Shown in pieces: positions 35,897 through 43,463 of a stretch of DNA of 64,000 bases. The stretch lies in assembly GCF_006715395.1 (NCBI RefSeq), contig NZ_VFNC01000003.1, forward strand, positions 806,001-870,000. Direction: 5' to 3'. This DNA is from Streptomyces sp. SLBN-31 (GTDB taxonomy: Bacteria > Actinomycetota > Actinomycetes > Streptomycetales > Streptomycetaceae). The position numbers and the translations under genes are program-made. How positions within the stretch are numbered: the stretch's first letter is position 1; each line of letters starts with the position of its first letter. The notes under the pieces are model-generated. The model was not told the origin of the DNA and searched no databases. It worked only from the letters and a program-made list of their open reading frames with translations.

Positions 35897-35926
35897 GGTT
35901 AAGCATGTTTAATCCGTGGCTTAACC
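35897..35926. promoter_or_regulatory. Palindromic operator between peptide gene and XRE-TPR regulator
   Basis: GGTTAAGC at 35897-35904 and GCTTAACC at 35919-35926 form a perfect 8-bp inverted repeat with a 14-base spacer containing a third TTAA. It lies between the two divergent starts, an ideal place for the XRE regulator to control both. Confidence 0.7.
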
Positions 35927-35973
35927 TAGGGGCGGACGGGGGCTAACAGCAAGAGGGCCAGGGGGAGTTGGGG

Positions 35974-37317
35974 ATGACGGACCGCGACGAACCGGAGGTC
36001 ATCGGCAGACGGGTGCAGCAGCTCAGGGCGGCACGCGGGCTGACGCAGAAACAGCTCGCCGAGCCCGCCTACACCCCCGCTTACATCTCCACCCTGGAAG
36101 CCGGCCGGGTGCGCGCCTCCGACGAGGCGCTCCGGCACATCGCCGAACGGCTCGGGGTGGCGTACGAGGAACTCGCCACCGGACGTCCGGCACGGCTCGC
36201 CACCGACCTCAGGCTCCGGCTCACCGAGGCCCAGCGCACGCTCGCCGGCGGCGAGGCCGAGCGGGCCGCCGAGCAGTACGGCGCGCTGCTCGCCGAGGCC
36301 GAGGGGCACGACCTCGCCGACGTACAGGCCGCCGCCCTGCTGGGGCTGGGCGAGTCGGCCCTGGACACCGGCGAACTCACCGACGCCCGCCGGTACTTCG
36401 AGCAGGCGGAGAAGACCCTCGCCGACGCCCCGCTGCCCGCCCGCGTCCCGGCCCTGCGCGGACGCGCCGTCTCCCACTACCTCGCGGGCGAACTCCGCTA
36501 CGCCGTCTACCTGCTGGAGTCCACCCTCGACGAGCTCAACCGCGGCGGGCTGCACGACCCCGACGCCCTGCTCCTGCTCTACGCCAGCATCATCGGCCCC
36601 TACATGGACATGGGCGCCCACGCCCGGGCCGCCCAGGCCGCCGAGCTCGCCCTCGCCCTCGCGCCCCAGGCCGGCGACCCCGCCCTCGTCGCCCGGATGC
36701 ACCGCTCGGTCGCCCGCACCCTGCTCGCCGAGGGCCGTATCGCCGAGGCCGACGCCTCGCTGGCCAAGGCGTCCGAGCTGTACCGCACCCTGCAGATCCG
36801 CACCGAACTCGCCAACTGCCACTGGATGCGTGGGTACGTGTGCGCCCAGAACGGCGAACTGGAGCGTGCCGAGGCGGAGTTGCGGCAGGCCCTGGAGATG
36901 CTCACCGCCAAGCGGGCCGCCCTCTACAGCAGCCAGGTCGCCGTCGAGCTGGCCGACGTACTGCACCGCCGCGGCAAGTCCGAACAGGCCGCGGCCCTCC
37001 TCCACGACACCCTGAGCGACCTGAACTCCGAACGCGGCGCGCTGCACTCCGCCGCCGCCCACCGCCTCCTCGGCATCATCGCCGAGGACGCCCGCGACAC
37101 GGAGACCGCCGAGGAGCACTACGTACGGGCGCTCAGCCTGCTCGAGCGCGCCGGGGCGGCCGGCGACCTCGCCGACCTGTGCCGGCTGCTGGGGGACCTG
37201 CTGCGCCGGACCGGGCGGGTGGAGGCGGCCCTGGACGCCTACCGGACCGGGCTCGGCCACCGCACGGCGCCGGGCACCACCACGCTGGGGCCGGCTCCGG
37301 CACAGCCGCCGTTGTGA
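35974..37317 (+). CDS. XRE-type HTH regulator with TPR repeats (RRNPP-like)
   Basis: A 447-aa cytosolic regulator. Residues about 10-66 hold an XRE helix-turn-helix (RRVQQLRAARGLTQKQLAEPAYTPAYISTLEAGRVRASDEALRHIAERLGV). Residues about 80-430 are a string of TPR helices (QYGALLAEAEGHDLADVQAAALLGLGESALDTGELTDARRYFEQAEKTL and later units to DAYRTGLGHR). This HTH-TPR plan is that of RRNPP peptide receptors (PlcR, PrgX, Rgg type) and related Streptomyces regulators. The ATG at 35974 has GGGGGAG about seven bases before; a TTG two codons upstream is possible. A small signal-peptide-bearing gene is divergent. Confidence 0.85.
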   Translation: MTDRDEPEVIGRRVQQLRAARGLTQKQLAEPAYTPAYISTLEAGRVRASDEALRHIAERLGVAYEELATGRPARLATDLRLRLTEAQRTLAGGEAERAAEQYGALLAEAEGHDLADVQAAALLGLGESALDTGELTDARRYFEQAEKTLADAPLPARVPALRGRAVSHYLAGELRYAVYLLESTLDELNRGGLHDPDALLLLYASIIGPYMDMGAHARAAQAAELALALAPQAGDPALVARMHRSVARTLLAEGRIAEADASLAKASELYRTLQIRTELANCHWMRGYVCAQNGELERAEAELRQALEMLTAKRAALYSSQVAVELADVLHRRGKSEQAAALLHDTLSDLNSERGALHSAAAHRLLGIIAEDARDTETAEEHYVRALSLLERAGAAGDLADLCRLLGDLLRRTGRVEAALDAYRTGLGHRTAPGTTTLGPAPAQPPL

Positions 37318-37490
37318 GGGGGCGCTGCGGCGTTTTCACCGGGGCGCCGCGGCGTTGTGAGGGGTGGGGGTGCGCCCGTGGTGAGGGTGGGGTGGGGTGC
37401 GCCCGTGGTGAGGGGTGCTGCCGCGTTGTGAGGGGTGGGGGTGCGGCGTGGTGATGGTGGTGCGGTGTGTCGGGGTGGGTGGTGCGGTGG
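37312..37490. repeat. G/T-rich tandem repeat region after the XRE-TPR gene
   Basis: The gene's last bases, CGTTGTGAGGGG, recur at 37353 and 37424. A second motif, GGGTGCGCCCGTGGTGAGGG, repeats near 37369 and 37397. The top strand has long G runs (GGGTGGGGTGGGGTG) that could fold as G-quadruplex. No open frame with protein-like sequence is seen in the 300 bases between this gene and the next. Confidence 0.7.
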
Positions 37491-37617
37491 TGTCGTGGGC
37501 GGGGCCGATGTGGGCACACGGGTGGTGCGGGAGGTTCCCGAGCGGGCGTGTCATGAGTCCCGGTCCCTGATTCTGCCGGTCCGCTGAGGGGAGACGTGAC
37601 CGAGGGAGGCGGTGGCC

Positions 37618-38376
37618 GTGCGGTCCGGCGACGACCGCGAAGGGTTCTTCGGCGGTGCTCCGGGGCCCGGGGACGACCACGCCCGGGCCGAGGCCGTGAT
37701 CGCGGGGCTGCGCGGGGCACGGCCCGAGGAGATCCCCGGCCGGCTGTGCGCGGCGCTGGTGGAACTGCTGCCGGTGAGCGGCGCGAGCGTCTCCCTGCGG
37801 TCCGACGCGGTGCCCGTACCCATCAGCGCCAGCGACGAGGCGGCCTCCTACCTCGCCGAACTCCAGGCGACTGTCGGCGAGGGGCCGGGGGCGCTGGCCG
37901 CCCGGCTCGGCGCCACCGTGCTCGCCTGCGATCTCACGGCCGGCCGCGACCCGCAGCGCTGGCCGGTGTTCGCACACCAGGCGACGGCCGCCGGGGTCGC
38001 GGCCGTGTACTCGCTTCCGCTGGGCGTCGACGCGCTGTGCGTCGGCACTCTCGACCTCTACCGGGGCACCCCGGGGAAGCTCACCGAGCGGCAGCTGCGT
38101 ACCGCGCGCCGGGCGGCCTGGTTCCTCACGGAGGCCCTGGTGACGCTGCCATGGGAGGCCGGCGGTGAGCGGGGTGACGAGCCGTGGGTGGTCGGGCTGG
38201 CCGCCGACCACGACGAGATCAACCAGGCCGTCGGCATGATCATGGCCCAGCTCGGAGCCGACGCGGCCGAGGCGCTGGCCCGGCTGCGCGGCCACGCGTT
38301 CGTCCTCGGCCGCACGGTCCTGGACGTGGCGCGGGACATCGTGGCGCGCCGGATGAGGTTCGACGGCGACCTCTAG
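37618..38376 (+). CDS. GAF-ANTAR transcription antiterminator-type regulator
   Basis: A 252-aa protein. GAF domain about 20-175 (LVELLPVSGASVSLRSDAVPVPISASDEAASYLAELQATVGEGP, SLPLGVDALCVGTLDLYR). ANTAR RNA-binding domain about 190-245 with the helical HDEINQAVGMIMAQLGADAAEALARLRGHAFVLGRTVLDVARDIVARRM. ANTAR proteins bind paired hairpins in leader RNA to prevent termination. Start: GTG at 37618 is best spaced from AGGGAGG; GTG 37612 is too close. The target RNA is unknown. The L7/L12-like gene starts 10 bases after its stop, so they may share a transcript. Confidence 0.87.
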   Translation: MRSGDDREGFFGGAPGPGDDHARAEAVIAGLRGARPEEIPGRLCAALVELLPVSGASVSLRSDAVPVPISASDEAASYLAELQATVGEGPGALAARLGATVLACDLTAGRDPQRWPVFAHQATAAGVAAVYSLPLGVDALCVGTLDLYRGTPGKLTERQLRTARRAAWFLTEALVTLPWEAGGERGDEPWVVGLAADHDEINQAVGMIMAQLGADAAEALARLRGHAFVLGRTVLDVARDIVARRMRFDGDL

Positions 38377-38386
38377 GATCGGCCCC

Positions 38387-38665
38387 ATGGACATACTGGG
38401 TTACTCCCTGGCCGCCCTCTTCCTCATCGTCGGTGTCGGCAGCGTCGAGAGCCGGATCTCCCGCGCGGACAAGCGAGTCGCCCGCGTCGAGCGCAAACTC
38501 GACCTGATCATCGCGCACTTGGGCATCGACGCCTCCGAACCCTGGAACGACGAGGTGACCGCCCTCCTGCGCGACGGCAAGAAGATCCAGGCGATCAAGG
38601 TCTACCGGGAGGCCACCGGGGCCGACCTGCGCGAGGCCAAGGAAGCCGTAGAGCGACTCGCTTAG
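38387..38665 (+). CDS. Small membrane-anchored L7/L12 C-terminal-domain-like protein
   Basis: A 92-aa protein. Residues 5-20 are hydrophobic (GYSLAALFLIVGVGSV), a short polar stretch with a coiled-coil look follows (ESRISRADKRVARVERKLDLIIAHLGI), and the last 40 residues match the ribosomal protein L7/L12 C-terminal fold (EVTALLRDGKKIQAIKVYREATGADLREAKEAVERL). It is not a ribosomal protein because it lacks the N-terminal dimer domain and has a membrane helix. The role is unknown. ATG at 38387, AGGA upstream, just after the ANTAR gene. Confidence 0.75.
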   Translation: MDILGYSLAALFLIVGVGSVESRISRADKRVARVERKLDLIIAHLGIDASEPWNDEVTALLRDGKKIQAIKVYREATGADLREAKEAVERLA

Positions 38666-38675
38666 CCGGGGCGCA

Positions 38676-39446
38676 TCAGATCTGCGCCCGGCCCGACTTC
38701 CTGATCTCGGTCAGTCGGCGCACGCCCGTCTCCACCGCCGCCCGCGTCGCGTCCGGTGAGACGTCGCCCAGGCCGCCCAGGCTGACCGCGATCGTGTCGT
38801 CGCCGACGCGGACCGCGGCGACGTCCATCGTCAGCACCGTCGGGTCGCCGTCCGCCGTCTCGCCGCTCAGCGTCACCCGCAGCCCCTGCCGGGCGTCCCC
38901 GACCTGCGGCAGATCGGCCTCCCTGACGGTGACCCCCTGCACGGCGCCGTGCGCGGTGACCGCCGTGAACGTCCCGCAGCCGCGCGGCAGCGACTTCAGC
39001 CACGTCAGCGTGCGGTCCACGTCGGAGGTGTTCAGCGCGAGGACCTGGTAGCGGAGCTGGGCCTGGTCCAGCGGGTCGTCCAGGCCCGTCACCGCCCGGG
39101 TGCCGGTGTTCCCGCCGAACAGGTCGTCGGCGTAGAGCGCGTCCAGGAGGCGACGGCATTCGGGCGACTCGGTCGTGGCCTTCAGCAGCCCGTCCCGCCA
39201 GGTCGCCGCCCCCTGCGTCGGCGCCCATGGCTCCCCGAGGTCGGTGGCGGTGACCAGGGCGGCCTGGGCCTGGGCCTCGGTGAGGGCCCGGGGGGCCGGT
39301 GCCGAGCCGGTGGCGGACGGTTTCGTGGGGGCGACGGGGGGCTTCCTCGCTTGCGGGGTGCCTGCCGTGCAGGCGGTCGCGGTGAGCAGGGCGGCTGCGG
39401 TGAGCAGTGGGGCCGTGGTGAGGAGGCGGGTGGGGGTGCGGGGCAT
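38676..39446 (-). CDS. Putative lipoprotein of unknown function
   Basis: A 256-aa lipoprotein. Signal with lipobox LTATAC placing Cys26 as the lipidation site, then a Pro/Thr-rich linker (TPQARKPPVAPTKPSATGSAPAPRALTEAQ) and a globular domain with LVTATDLGEPWAPTQGAATWRDGLL, CRRLLDALYADDLFGG, and late VRVGDDTIAVSLGGLGDVSPDATRAAVETGVRRL. The pattern resembles actinobacterial mycobacterial-type LpqN/PknH-sensor-like proteins but I do not assign it. ATG at 39446 with AGGAGG upstream; it precedes the ThrRS leader by about 140 bases divergently. Confidence 0.75.
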   Translation of the reverse strand: MPRTPTRLLTTAPLLTAAALLTATACTAGTPQARKPPVAPTKPSATGSAPAPRALTEAQAQAALVTATDLGEPWAPTQGAATWRDGLLKATTESPECRRLLDALYADDLFGGNTGTRAVTGLDDPLDQAQLRYQVLALNTSDVDRTLTWLKSLPRGCGTFTAVTAHGAVQGVTVREADLPQVGDARQGLRVTLSGETADGDPTVLTMDVAAVRVGDDTIAVSLGGLGDVSPDATRAAVETGVRRLTEIRKSGRAQI

Positions 39447-39587
39447 CGGGGCCTCCTGGGAGGGCGCGTACAAGATCGGCTGTCTTCAAGGGACCATTCC
39501 GCGTCCTGTGCCACCAGCGCTCCGGTCCGTACGGGCTACTCCGAAAACGGCTCGCGTCTTCTTTCGCGGGGGCGCTACCGTTTTTTC

Positions 39588-39644
39588 ATGCAGCGCGCCC
39601 ACGTGTGGTCCACGACGACGCCGGAGAGTGTCCCGGCGCGCTGA
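39588..39644 (+). CDS. Leader peptide of the threonyl-tRNA synthetase attenuator
   Basis: An 18-residue frame, MQRAHVWSTTTPESVPAR, lies ahead of the ThrRS gene. It carries three consecutive ACG (Thr) codons at 39612-39620. The sequence CAGCGCGCC at 39591-39599 can pair with GGCGCGCTG at 39635-39643, and CGCCGG at 39619-39624 with CCGGCG at 39633-39638. A ribosome stalled at the Thr codons would open these pairings. The neighbouring terminator makes an attenuator likely. No strong ribosome site is seen. Confidence 0.75.
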   Translation: MQRAHVWSTTTPESVPAR

Positions 39645-39660
39645 TTCCTGGACGGAAGTC

Positions 39661-39692
39661 CGAAGCCCCGGGGCGAGTGCCCCGGGGTTTCG
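39661..39692 (+). terminator. Attenuator terminator hairpin before the ThrRS gene
   Basis: A 13-bp stem (CGAAGCCCCGGGG paired with CCCCGGGGTTTCG, one G-U pair) with a 6-base loop. It lies 17 bases after the leader-peptide stop and 49 before the ThrRS start. Its GC palindrome could also pair with CCCGG at 39632-39636 as an antiterminator. Confidence 0.75.
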
Positions 39693-39740
39693 TCGTCGGC
39701 CGGTCGCTCGCCCTCCCGCACTGACGTGAGGAGAACGACC

Positions 39741-40961
39741 ATGTACGACCACCACCGCCTCGGCCGTGAGCTGGAACTGTTCGACACCGACCCGCTGATG
39801 GGCGCGGGGCTGCCGTACTGGCTGCCCGACGGGGCGACCGTGCGGCACGTGCTGGAGGAGTACGTCCGGGAGGTCGAGCGCGCCGCCGGGTACCGGCACG
39901 TGTACTCGCCCGTGCTGGGCAAACGGGAGCTGTACGAGATCTCCGGGCACTGGTCCCACTACAGCGACGACATGTTCCCGCCCATGCGGCTGGGCGGTGA
40001 GGAGGTCGTGCTGCGGCCCAGTCTGTGTCCGCATCACGCGCTCATCTATCGGTCGCGGGCACACAGTTATCGCGAACTGCCCCTGCGCATCGCCGAGGTG
40101 GGTGCCATGTACCGGTCCGAGCTGTCGGGTGTACTTGGTGGGCTCACCCGGGTGCGGGCCATCCAGCTCAACGACGCCCATGTCTTCTGCACCCCTGATC
40201 AGGCCGTCGAGGAGGCCCGGGATGCTCTGCGTCTCATTCGGCGGGCCTACGCCGATCTGGGTATCCGGGCGGCCCGCTTTCGGCTCTCCCTGCCGGGGGA
40301 GGGTGGTAAGTACGTTGCCGGGGAGGGGATTTGGCAGCGGGCCGCTGGGTTGCTGCGGGAGGTGCTGGATGGCGAGGGCGTCTCGTACGAGGCCGTCCCG
40401 GGTGAAGCCGCCTTCTACGGGCCGAAGATCGATGTGCAGGTCGTCGACTCCGCCGGGCGTGAGGCCACCCTCTCCACCGTGCAGATCGACTTCCACCAGC
40501 CCGAACGATTTGGCCTGCACTACATCGGCGCCGACGGCGCGAAGCACCGGCCCGTGATGGTGCACCGCAGCATCATCGGCAGCGTGGAGCGGGTGGTCGC
40601 GCACCTCGTCGAGGAACACGGCGGCGCGTTCCCGGTGTGGCTCGCGCCCGTGCAGCTCGTGGTGCTGCCGGTCGCGGAGGAGCAGCGGGACGCGGCGGAG
40701 GCGCTGGCGCGGCGGGCGCGGGCGGTGGGGCTGCGGGTCGAGTCGGTGGGACCGGAGGGCGGCAGTCTGGGTGCCCGGATCCGGGGCGCGCGGCTGGTGC
40801 CGTACCAGGCCGTGATCGGTGCCCGCGAGGCCGGTGCTGACCAGGTGGAGGTGCGGCTGCGGGACGGGTGGCGGGTGGGTGCGATGTCCGGTGCGGAGCT
40901 GGTGCGGCGGATCGGGGAGCGGGTCGCTGAGCGGGGTGGCGAGCTGTGGGGGCGGGCGTAG
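39741..40961 (+). CDS. thrS: Threonyl-tRNA synthetase, short form lacking editing domains
   Basis: A 406-aa class II synthetase for tRNA-Thr. Motif 2 (IAEVGAMYRSELSGVLGGLTRVRAIQLNDAHVFC) and motif 3 (MVHRSIIGSVERVVAHLVEEHGGAFPVWLAPVQLVVLPVAEE, which leads into the anticodon domain) are present. The N-terminal TGS and editing (N2) domains found in ~650-aa ThrRS are missing, so it may misacylate with Ser unless another protein edits. Streptomyces keep a full-length ThrRS elsewhere; this one may be a stress- or starvation-induced form. GAGGAG precedes the ATG at 39741, and a Thr-codon attenuator controls it. Followed by a nucleoside hydrolase. Confidence 0.88.
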   Translation: MYDHHRLGRELELFDTDPLMGAGLPYWLPDGATVRHVLEEYVREVERAAGYRHVYSPVLGKRELYEISGHWSHYSDDMFPPMRLGGEEVVLRPSLCPHHALIYRSRAHSYRELPLRIAEVGAMYRSELSGVLGGLTRVRAIQLNDAHVFCTPDQAVEEARDALRLIRRAYADLGIRAARFRLSLPGEGGKYVAGEGIWQRAAGLLREVLDGEGVSYEAVPGEAAFYGPKIDVQVVDSAGREATLSTVQIDFHQPERFGLHYIGADGAKHRPVMVHRSIIGSVERVVAHLVEEHGGAFPVWLAPVQLVVLPVAEEQRDAAEALARRARAVGLRVESVGPEGGSLGARIRGARLVPYQAVIGAREAGADQVEVRLRDGWRVGAMSGAELVRRIGERVAERGGELWGRA

Positions 40962-41171
40962 GCCGGTGGTGGTGCGGGGCCGCGGCGGGGGGTGTCCGTC
41001 CTCGGTCGGGCGGTGCCGGGGGGGGATGTGCTGTTTCTTGACGCCCGACACTGCGGGCGGGCACCCCCCGCCGCGGCCCCTTCCGTCGTACGCGGCTGCC
41101 CCACCGCTTCTGGCCCGGGTGCGACAGGACTCGTAGAGTCGCTGGTACGGGGGTGTCGAGAGGAGTTCGTC

Positions 41172-42131
41172 GTGGTGGGCATTCCGGTGATCATCGACTG
41201 TGACACCGGTGTCGACGACGCCCTGGCGCTGTTGTTCGCCGTGCGGCATCCGGGGCTCGATCTGCGGGCGGTGACCTGCGTCGCCGGCAACACGGACGTG
41301 GACGGCGTTGTCCGTAATACGTTGACCGTGCTGGAGCAGGCCGGGGCGCCGGACATTCCGGTCGCCCGGGGGGCCGAGCGGCCGTTGATCGAGCCCGCGC
41401 GGCCCGCCCCGGTGCACGGGGTGGACGGTATGGGCGATCTCGGGCTGCCCGCGCCCCGGCGGCGGCCGGTCGACGTCGATGCGGTGACCTTGCTGCACAG
41501 GGCGATCGTCGGTTCGCCTCGTCCGGTGACGCTGATTCCCACCGCTCCGCTGACCAACATCGCGCTGCTGTTGCGGACCCATCCCGAGGTCACCCGCAAC
41601 ATCGAGCGGATCGTGTTCATGGGCGGCGCGGTGGCGACCGGCAACGCCACGCCCGTCGCCGAGTTCAACGTGTGGCACGACCCCGAGGCGGCCGCGGTGC
41701 TGCTGACCGCCGGGGTGCCGATCACCATGTACGGGCTGGACGTCTTCACCCAGGTCGTCGTGCCCGGTGCGGACGTGCATCGGCTGCGGGCCAGTTCCGA
41801 ACCGGGGACCCGGCTCGCCGGTGAGCTTCTCGCCCATCGGCCCGCCCATCCCGGTGAGGCGCCCGAGGCCGAGGAGGCCGGTGGGCTGGGGGACGCGGGG
41901 GCCGTGTGCGCGGTCGTCGATCCGGCGGGGATCGGCACGCGGCTGCTTCCGGTCGAGGTCTCCCTCGCGCCGGGGGCGACGCGGGGGCAGACGATCGTCG
42001 ACCGGCGCCCTCGGCCCGGCGAGGCCGAGCACCATGAGGGCGACCGTGAACAGGCCCTGGTGGATGTGGCGTTGGACGTGGACGTGGAGCGGTTCGTGAA
42101 GTTGTATCTGGAGACTGTGGAGCGGGCCTAG
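41172..42131 (+). CDS. Nucleoside hydrolase (IU-NH family)
   Basis: A 319-aa enzyme that hydrolyses ribonucleosides to base and ribose in nucleoside salvage. The calcium-binding N-terminal motif DCDTGVDDA is at residues 9-17. TLIPTAPLTNIALLL, IVFMGGAVATGNATPVAEFNVWHDPEAAAVLL and the late AVCAVVDPAGI segment are all standard. Length is typical. GTG at 41172 with GAGAGGAG six bases before it. It is convergent with the Ni/Co transporter and its stop overlaps that gene's last codons by four bases. Confidence 0.9.
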   Translation: MVGIPVIIDCDTGVDDALALLFAVRHPGLDLRAVTCVAGNTDVDGVVRNTLTVLEQAGAPDIPVARGAERPLIEPARPAPVHGVDGMGDLGLPAPRRRPVDVDAVTLLHRAIVGSPRPVTLIPTAPLTNIALLLRTHPEVTRNIERIVFMGGAVATGNATPVAEFNVWHDPEAAAVLLTAGVPITMYGLDVFTQVVVPGADVHRLRASSEPGTRLAGELLAHRPAHPGEAPEAEEAGGLGDAGAVCAVVDPAGIGTRLLPVEVSLAPGATRGQTIVDRRPRPGEAEHHEGDREQALVDVALDVDVERFVKLYLETVERA

Positions 42132-43168
42132 TCCGCTTCGGCCGTGCGTGCGGTCCAGCGCTGTTCCACCTTCGCCAGGCGCCAGTACGTCAGTGCTGCC
42201 GCCCATACGACGATGAACAGGCCGACGATGACGTAGCCGATGTTGCCGACGTCGAGGCCTGCGAGTTCCATCGTGCCGATGAAGAAGGCGACCACGATGG
42301 ACAGGCCGGTGATGGTCAGGTTGTAGAAGACCTTGCGGACCGGGTTGGAGAACGCCCACTGGTAGGCGAAGTTCATGAAGGTGCCGTCGAGCGTGTCGAA
42401 CAGGCACATCCCCGCGGTGAAGAGGAGCGGCAGGCACAGGATCGCGTACCAGGGCAGGCCCGCCGCCGCTCCGGAGCCGGCCATGACCATGAGGGTGACC
42501 TCGGTGGCCGTCTCGAAGCCGAGCCCGAACAGGAAGCCGACCGGGTACATCTGGCCGGGGCGGCTGATGGAGCGGGTCAGGCGGCCCAGGAAGCGGTTCA
42601 TGAAACCGCGGGAGTCGAGGTGGCGTTGGAGCTCGTTCTCGTCGTACGTGCCCGCCCGCATCGCCCGGAAGACGCGCACGATGCCCACCAGGGCCACCAG
42701 GTTGAGCGCCGCGATGAGGTAGAGGAAGGCACCGGCGACGGTTGTTCCGAGGAAGCCGAGGACCTGGTGGGTACCCGAGTTCTGGTTGGTCACCTTGTCG
42801 GCGAGCTGCGTGCCCGCCGCGATCATCACGGCCAGCACGATCACCACGCTGGAGTGCCCGAGCGCGAACCAGAACCCGACGGACACCGGCCGCTTGCCGT
42901 CGGCCATCAGCTTGCGGGTGGTGTTGTCGATCGCGGCGATGTGGTCGGCGTCGAAGGCGTGCCGCACGCCCAGTGTGTAGGCCGTGATGCCCAGGCCGAT
43001 GCCGAAGGCCTTGGAGCCGACCTCGTAGTGGCCGGGGACCACCAGGAGGAAGAGGATTCCGAAGGCGACGATGTGCAGGGCGGCGATCACCGCCACCAGT
43101 CCCGCGGTCTTGACGGTGTCCTCGCGTCGCCAGCGGAAGGAGGCGTCCTTGGTCTCGGGCAGGGTCAT
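42128..43168 (-). CDS. Nickel/cobalt permease (HoxN/NixA/NicO type)
   Basis: A 346-aa secondary transporter of Ni2+ or Co2+. Signature helix II motif RHAFDADHIAAID at 69-81 and GHSSVVIVL at 104-112, plus about eight helices, are all visible; the loop GFLFGLGFETATEVTLMVM is the second conserved motif. The cobalamin riboswitch on its 5' leader indicates cobalt uptake for B12 synthesis. The divergent ArsR-type regulator suggests metal control too. GGAG nine bases before the ATG. No cob genes are adjacent. Confidence 0.92.
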   Translation of the reverse strand: MTLPETKDASFRWRREDTVKTAGLVAVIAALHIVAFGILFLLVVPGHYEVGSKAFGIGLGITAYTLGVRHAFDADHIAAIDNTTRKLMADGKRPVSVGFWFALGHSSVVIVLAVMIAAGTQLADKVTNQNSGTHQVLGFLGTTVAGAFLYLIAALNLVALVGIVRVFRAMRAGTYDENELQRHLDSRGFMNRFLGRLTRSISRPGQMYPVGFLFGLGFETATEVTLMVMAGSGAAAGLPWYAILCLPLLFTAGMCLFDTLDGTFMNFAYQWAFSNPVRKVFYNLTITGLSIVVAFFIGTMELAGLDVGNIGYVIVGLFIVVWAAALTYWRLAKVEQRWTARTAEAD

Positions 43169-43201
43169 GCCATCAGCTCCAGCACCTCGTGGATCTTTCG
43201 T

Positions 43202-43398
43202 GAGCTGCCGTGGCCGGTCTCCTGGCTTACGGGTCGTGCGTCCGTCGTCCCTGCCTTCCCAGCCGTCGTGAGACGACCAGTGGCTGTCCCTTGCGGGACG
43301 CGGGACGGGGACTCCCCGATTTCAGTGGCGAGGGCCGCTCCGGTATCGCACCGGATTCCCGAACGCCACGGCCCGCTCACCGTAGGCGACCCCACGTA
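43202..43398 (-). promoter_or_regulatory. Cobalamin (AdoCbl) riboswitch
   Basis: Read on the minus strand. The B12 box is AGCCAGGAGACCGGCC (43227-43212), matching rAGYCMGgAgaCCkGCC. Upstream are GGAATCCGGTGCGATACCGG, then CGGCCCTCGCCACTG, the conserved core of the family. It controls the cobalt/nickel permease, whose start codon lies 44 bases after the B12 box. It is expected to repress it when cobalamin is plentiful. Boundaries are approximate. Confidence 0.92.
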
Positions 43399-43415
43399 TC
43401 CCTGCATAGCTGCGC

Positions 43416-43427
43416 ACCTGCGCAGGT
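43416..43427. promoter_or_regulatory. Perfect 12-bp palindrome, likely ArsR/SmtB operator
   Basis: ACCTGCGCAGGT is a perfect inverted repeat 37 bases upstream of the ArsR-type start. It also sits upstream of the divergent Ni/Co permease leader. The preceding TGCGCA repeats it in part. The dyad suits the dimeric ArsR/SmtB DNA-binding mode. Confidence 0.55.
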
Positions 43428-43463
43428 ATTCAAGATCACATATGGGGCTGCGAGGATGACCCC

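Noticed and set aside
43165..43407. 80-aa minus-strand frame over the cobalamin riboswitch
   Set aside because: Overlaps the conserved B12 box and core RNA. The sequence is explained by the RNA element and not by a protein.
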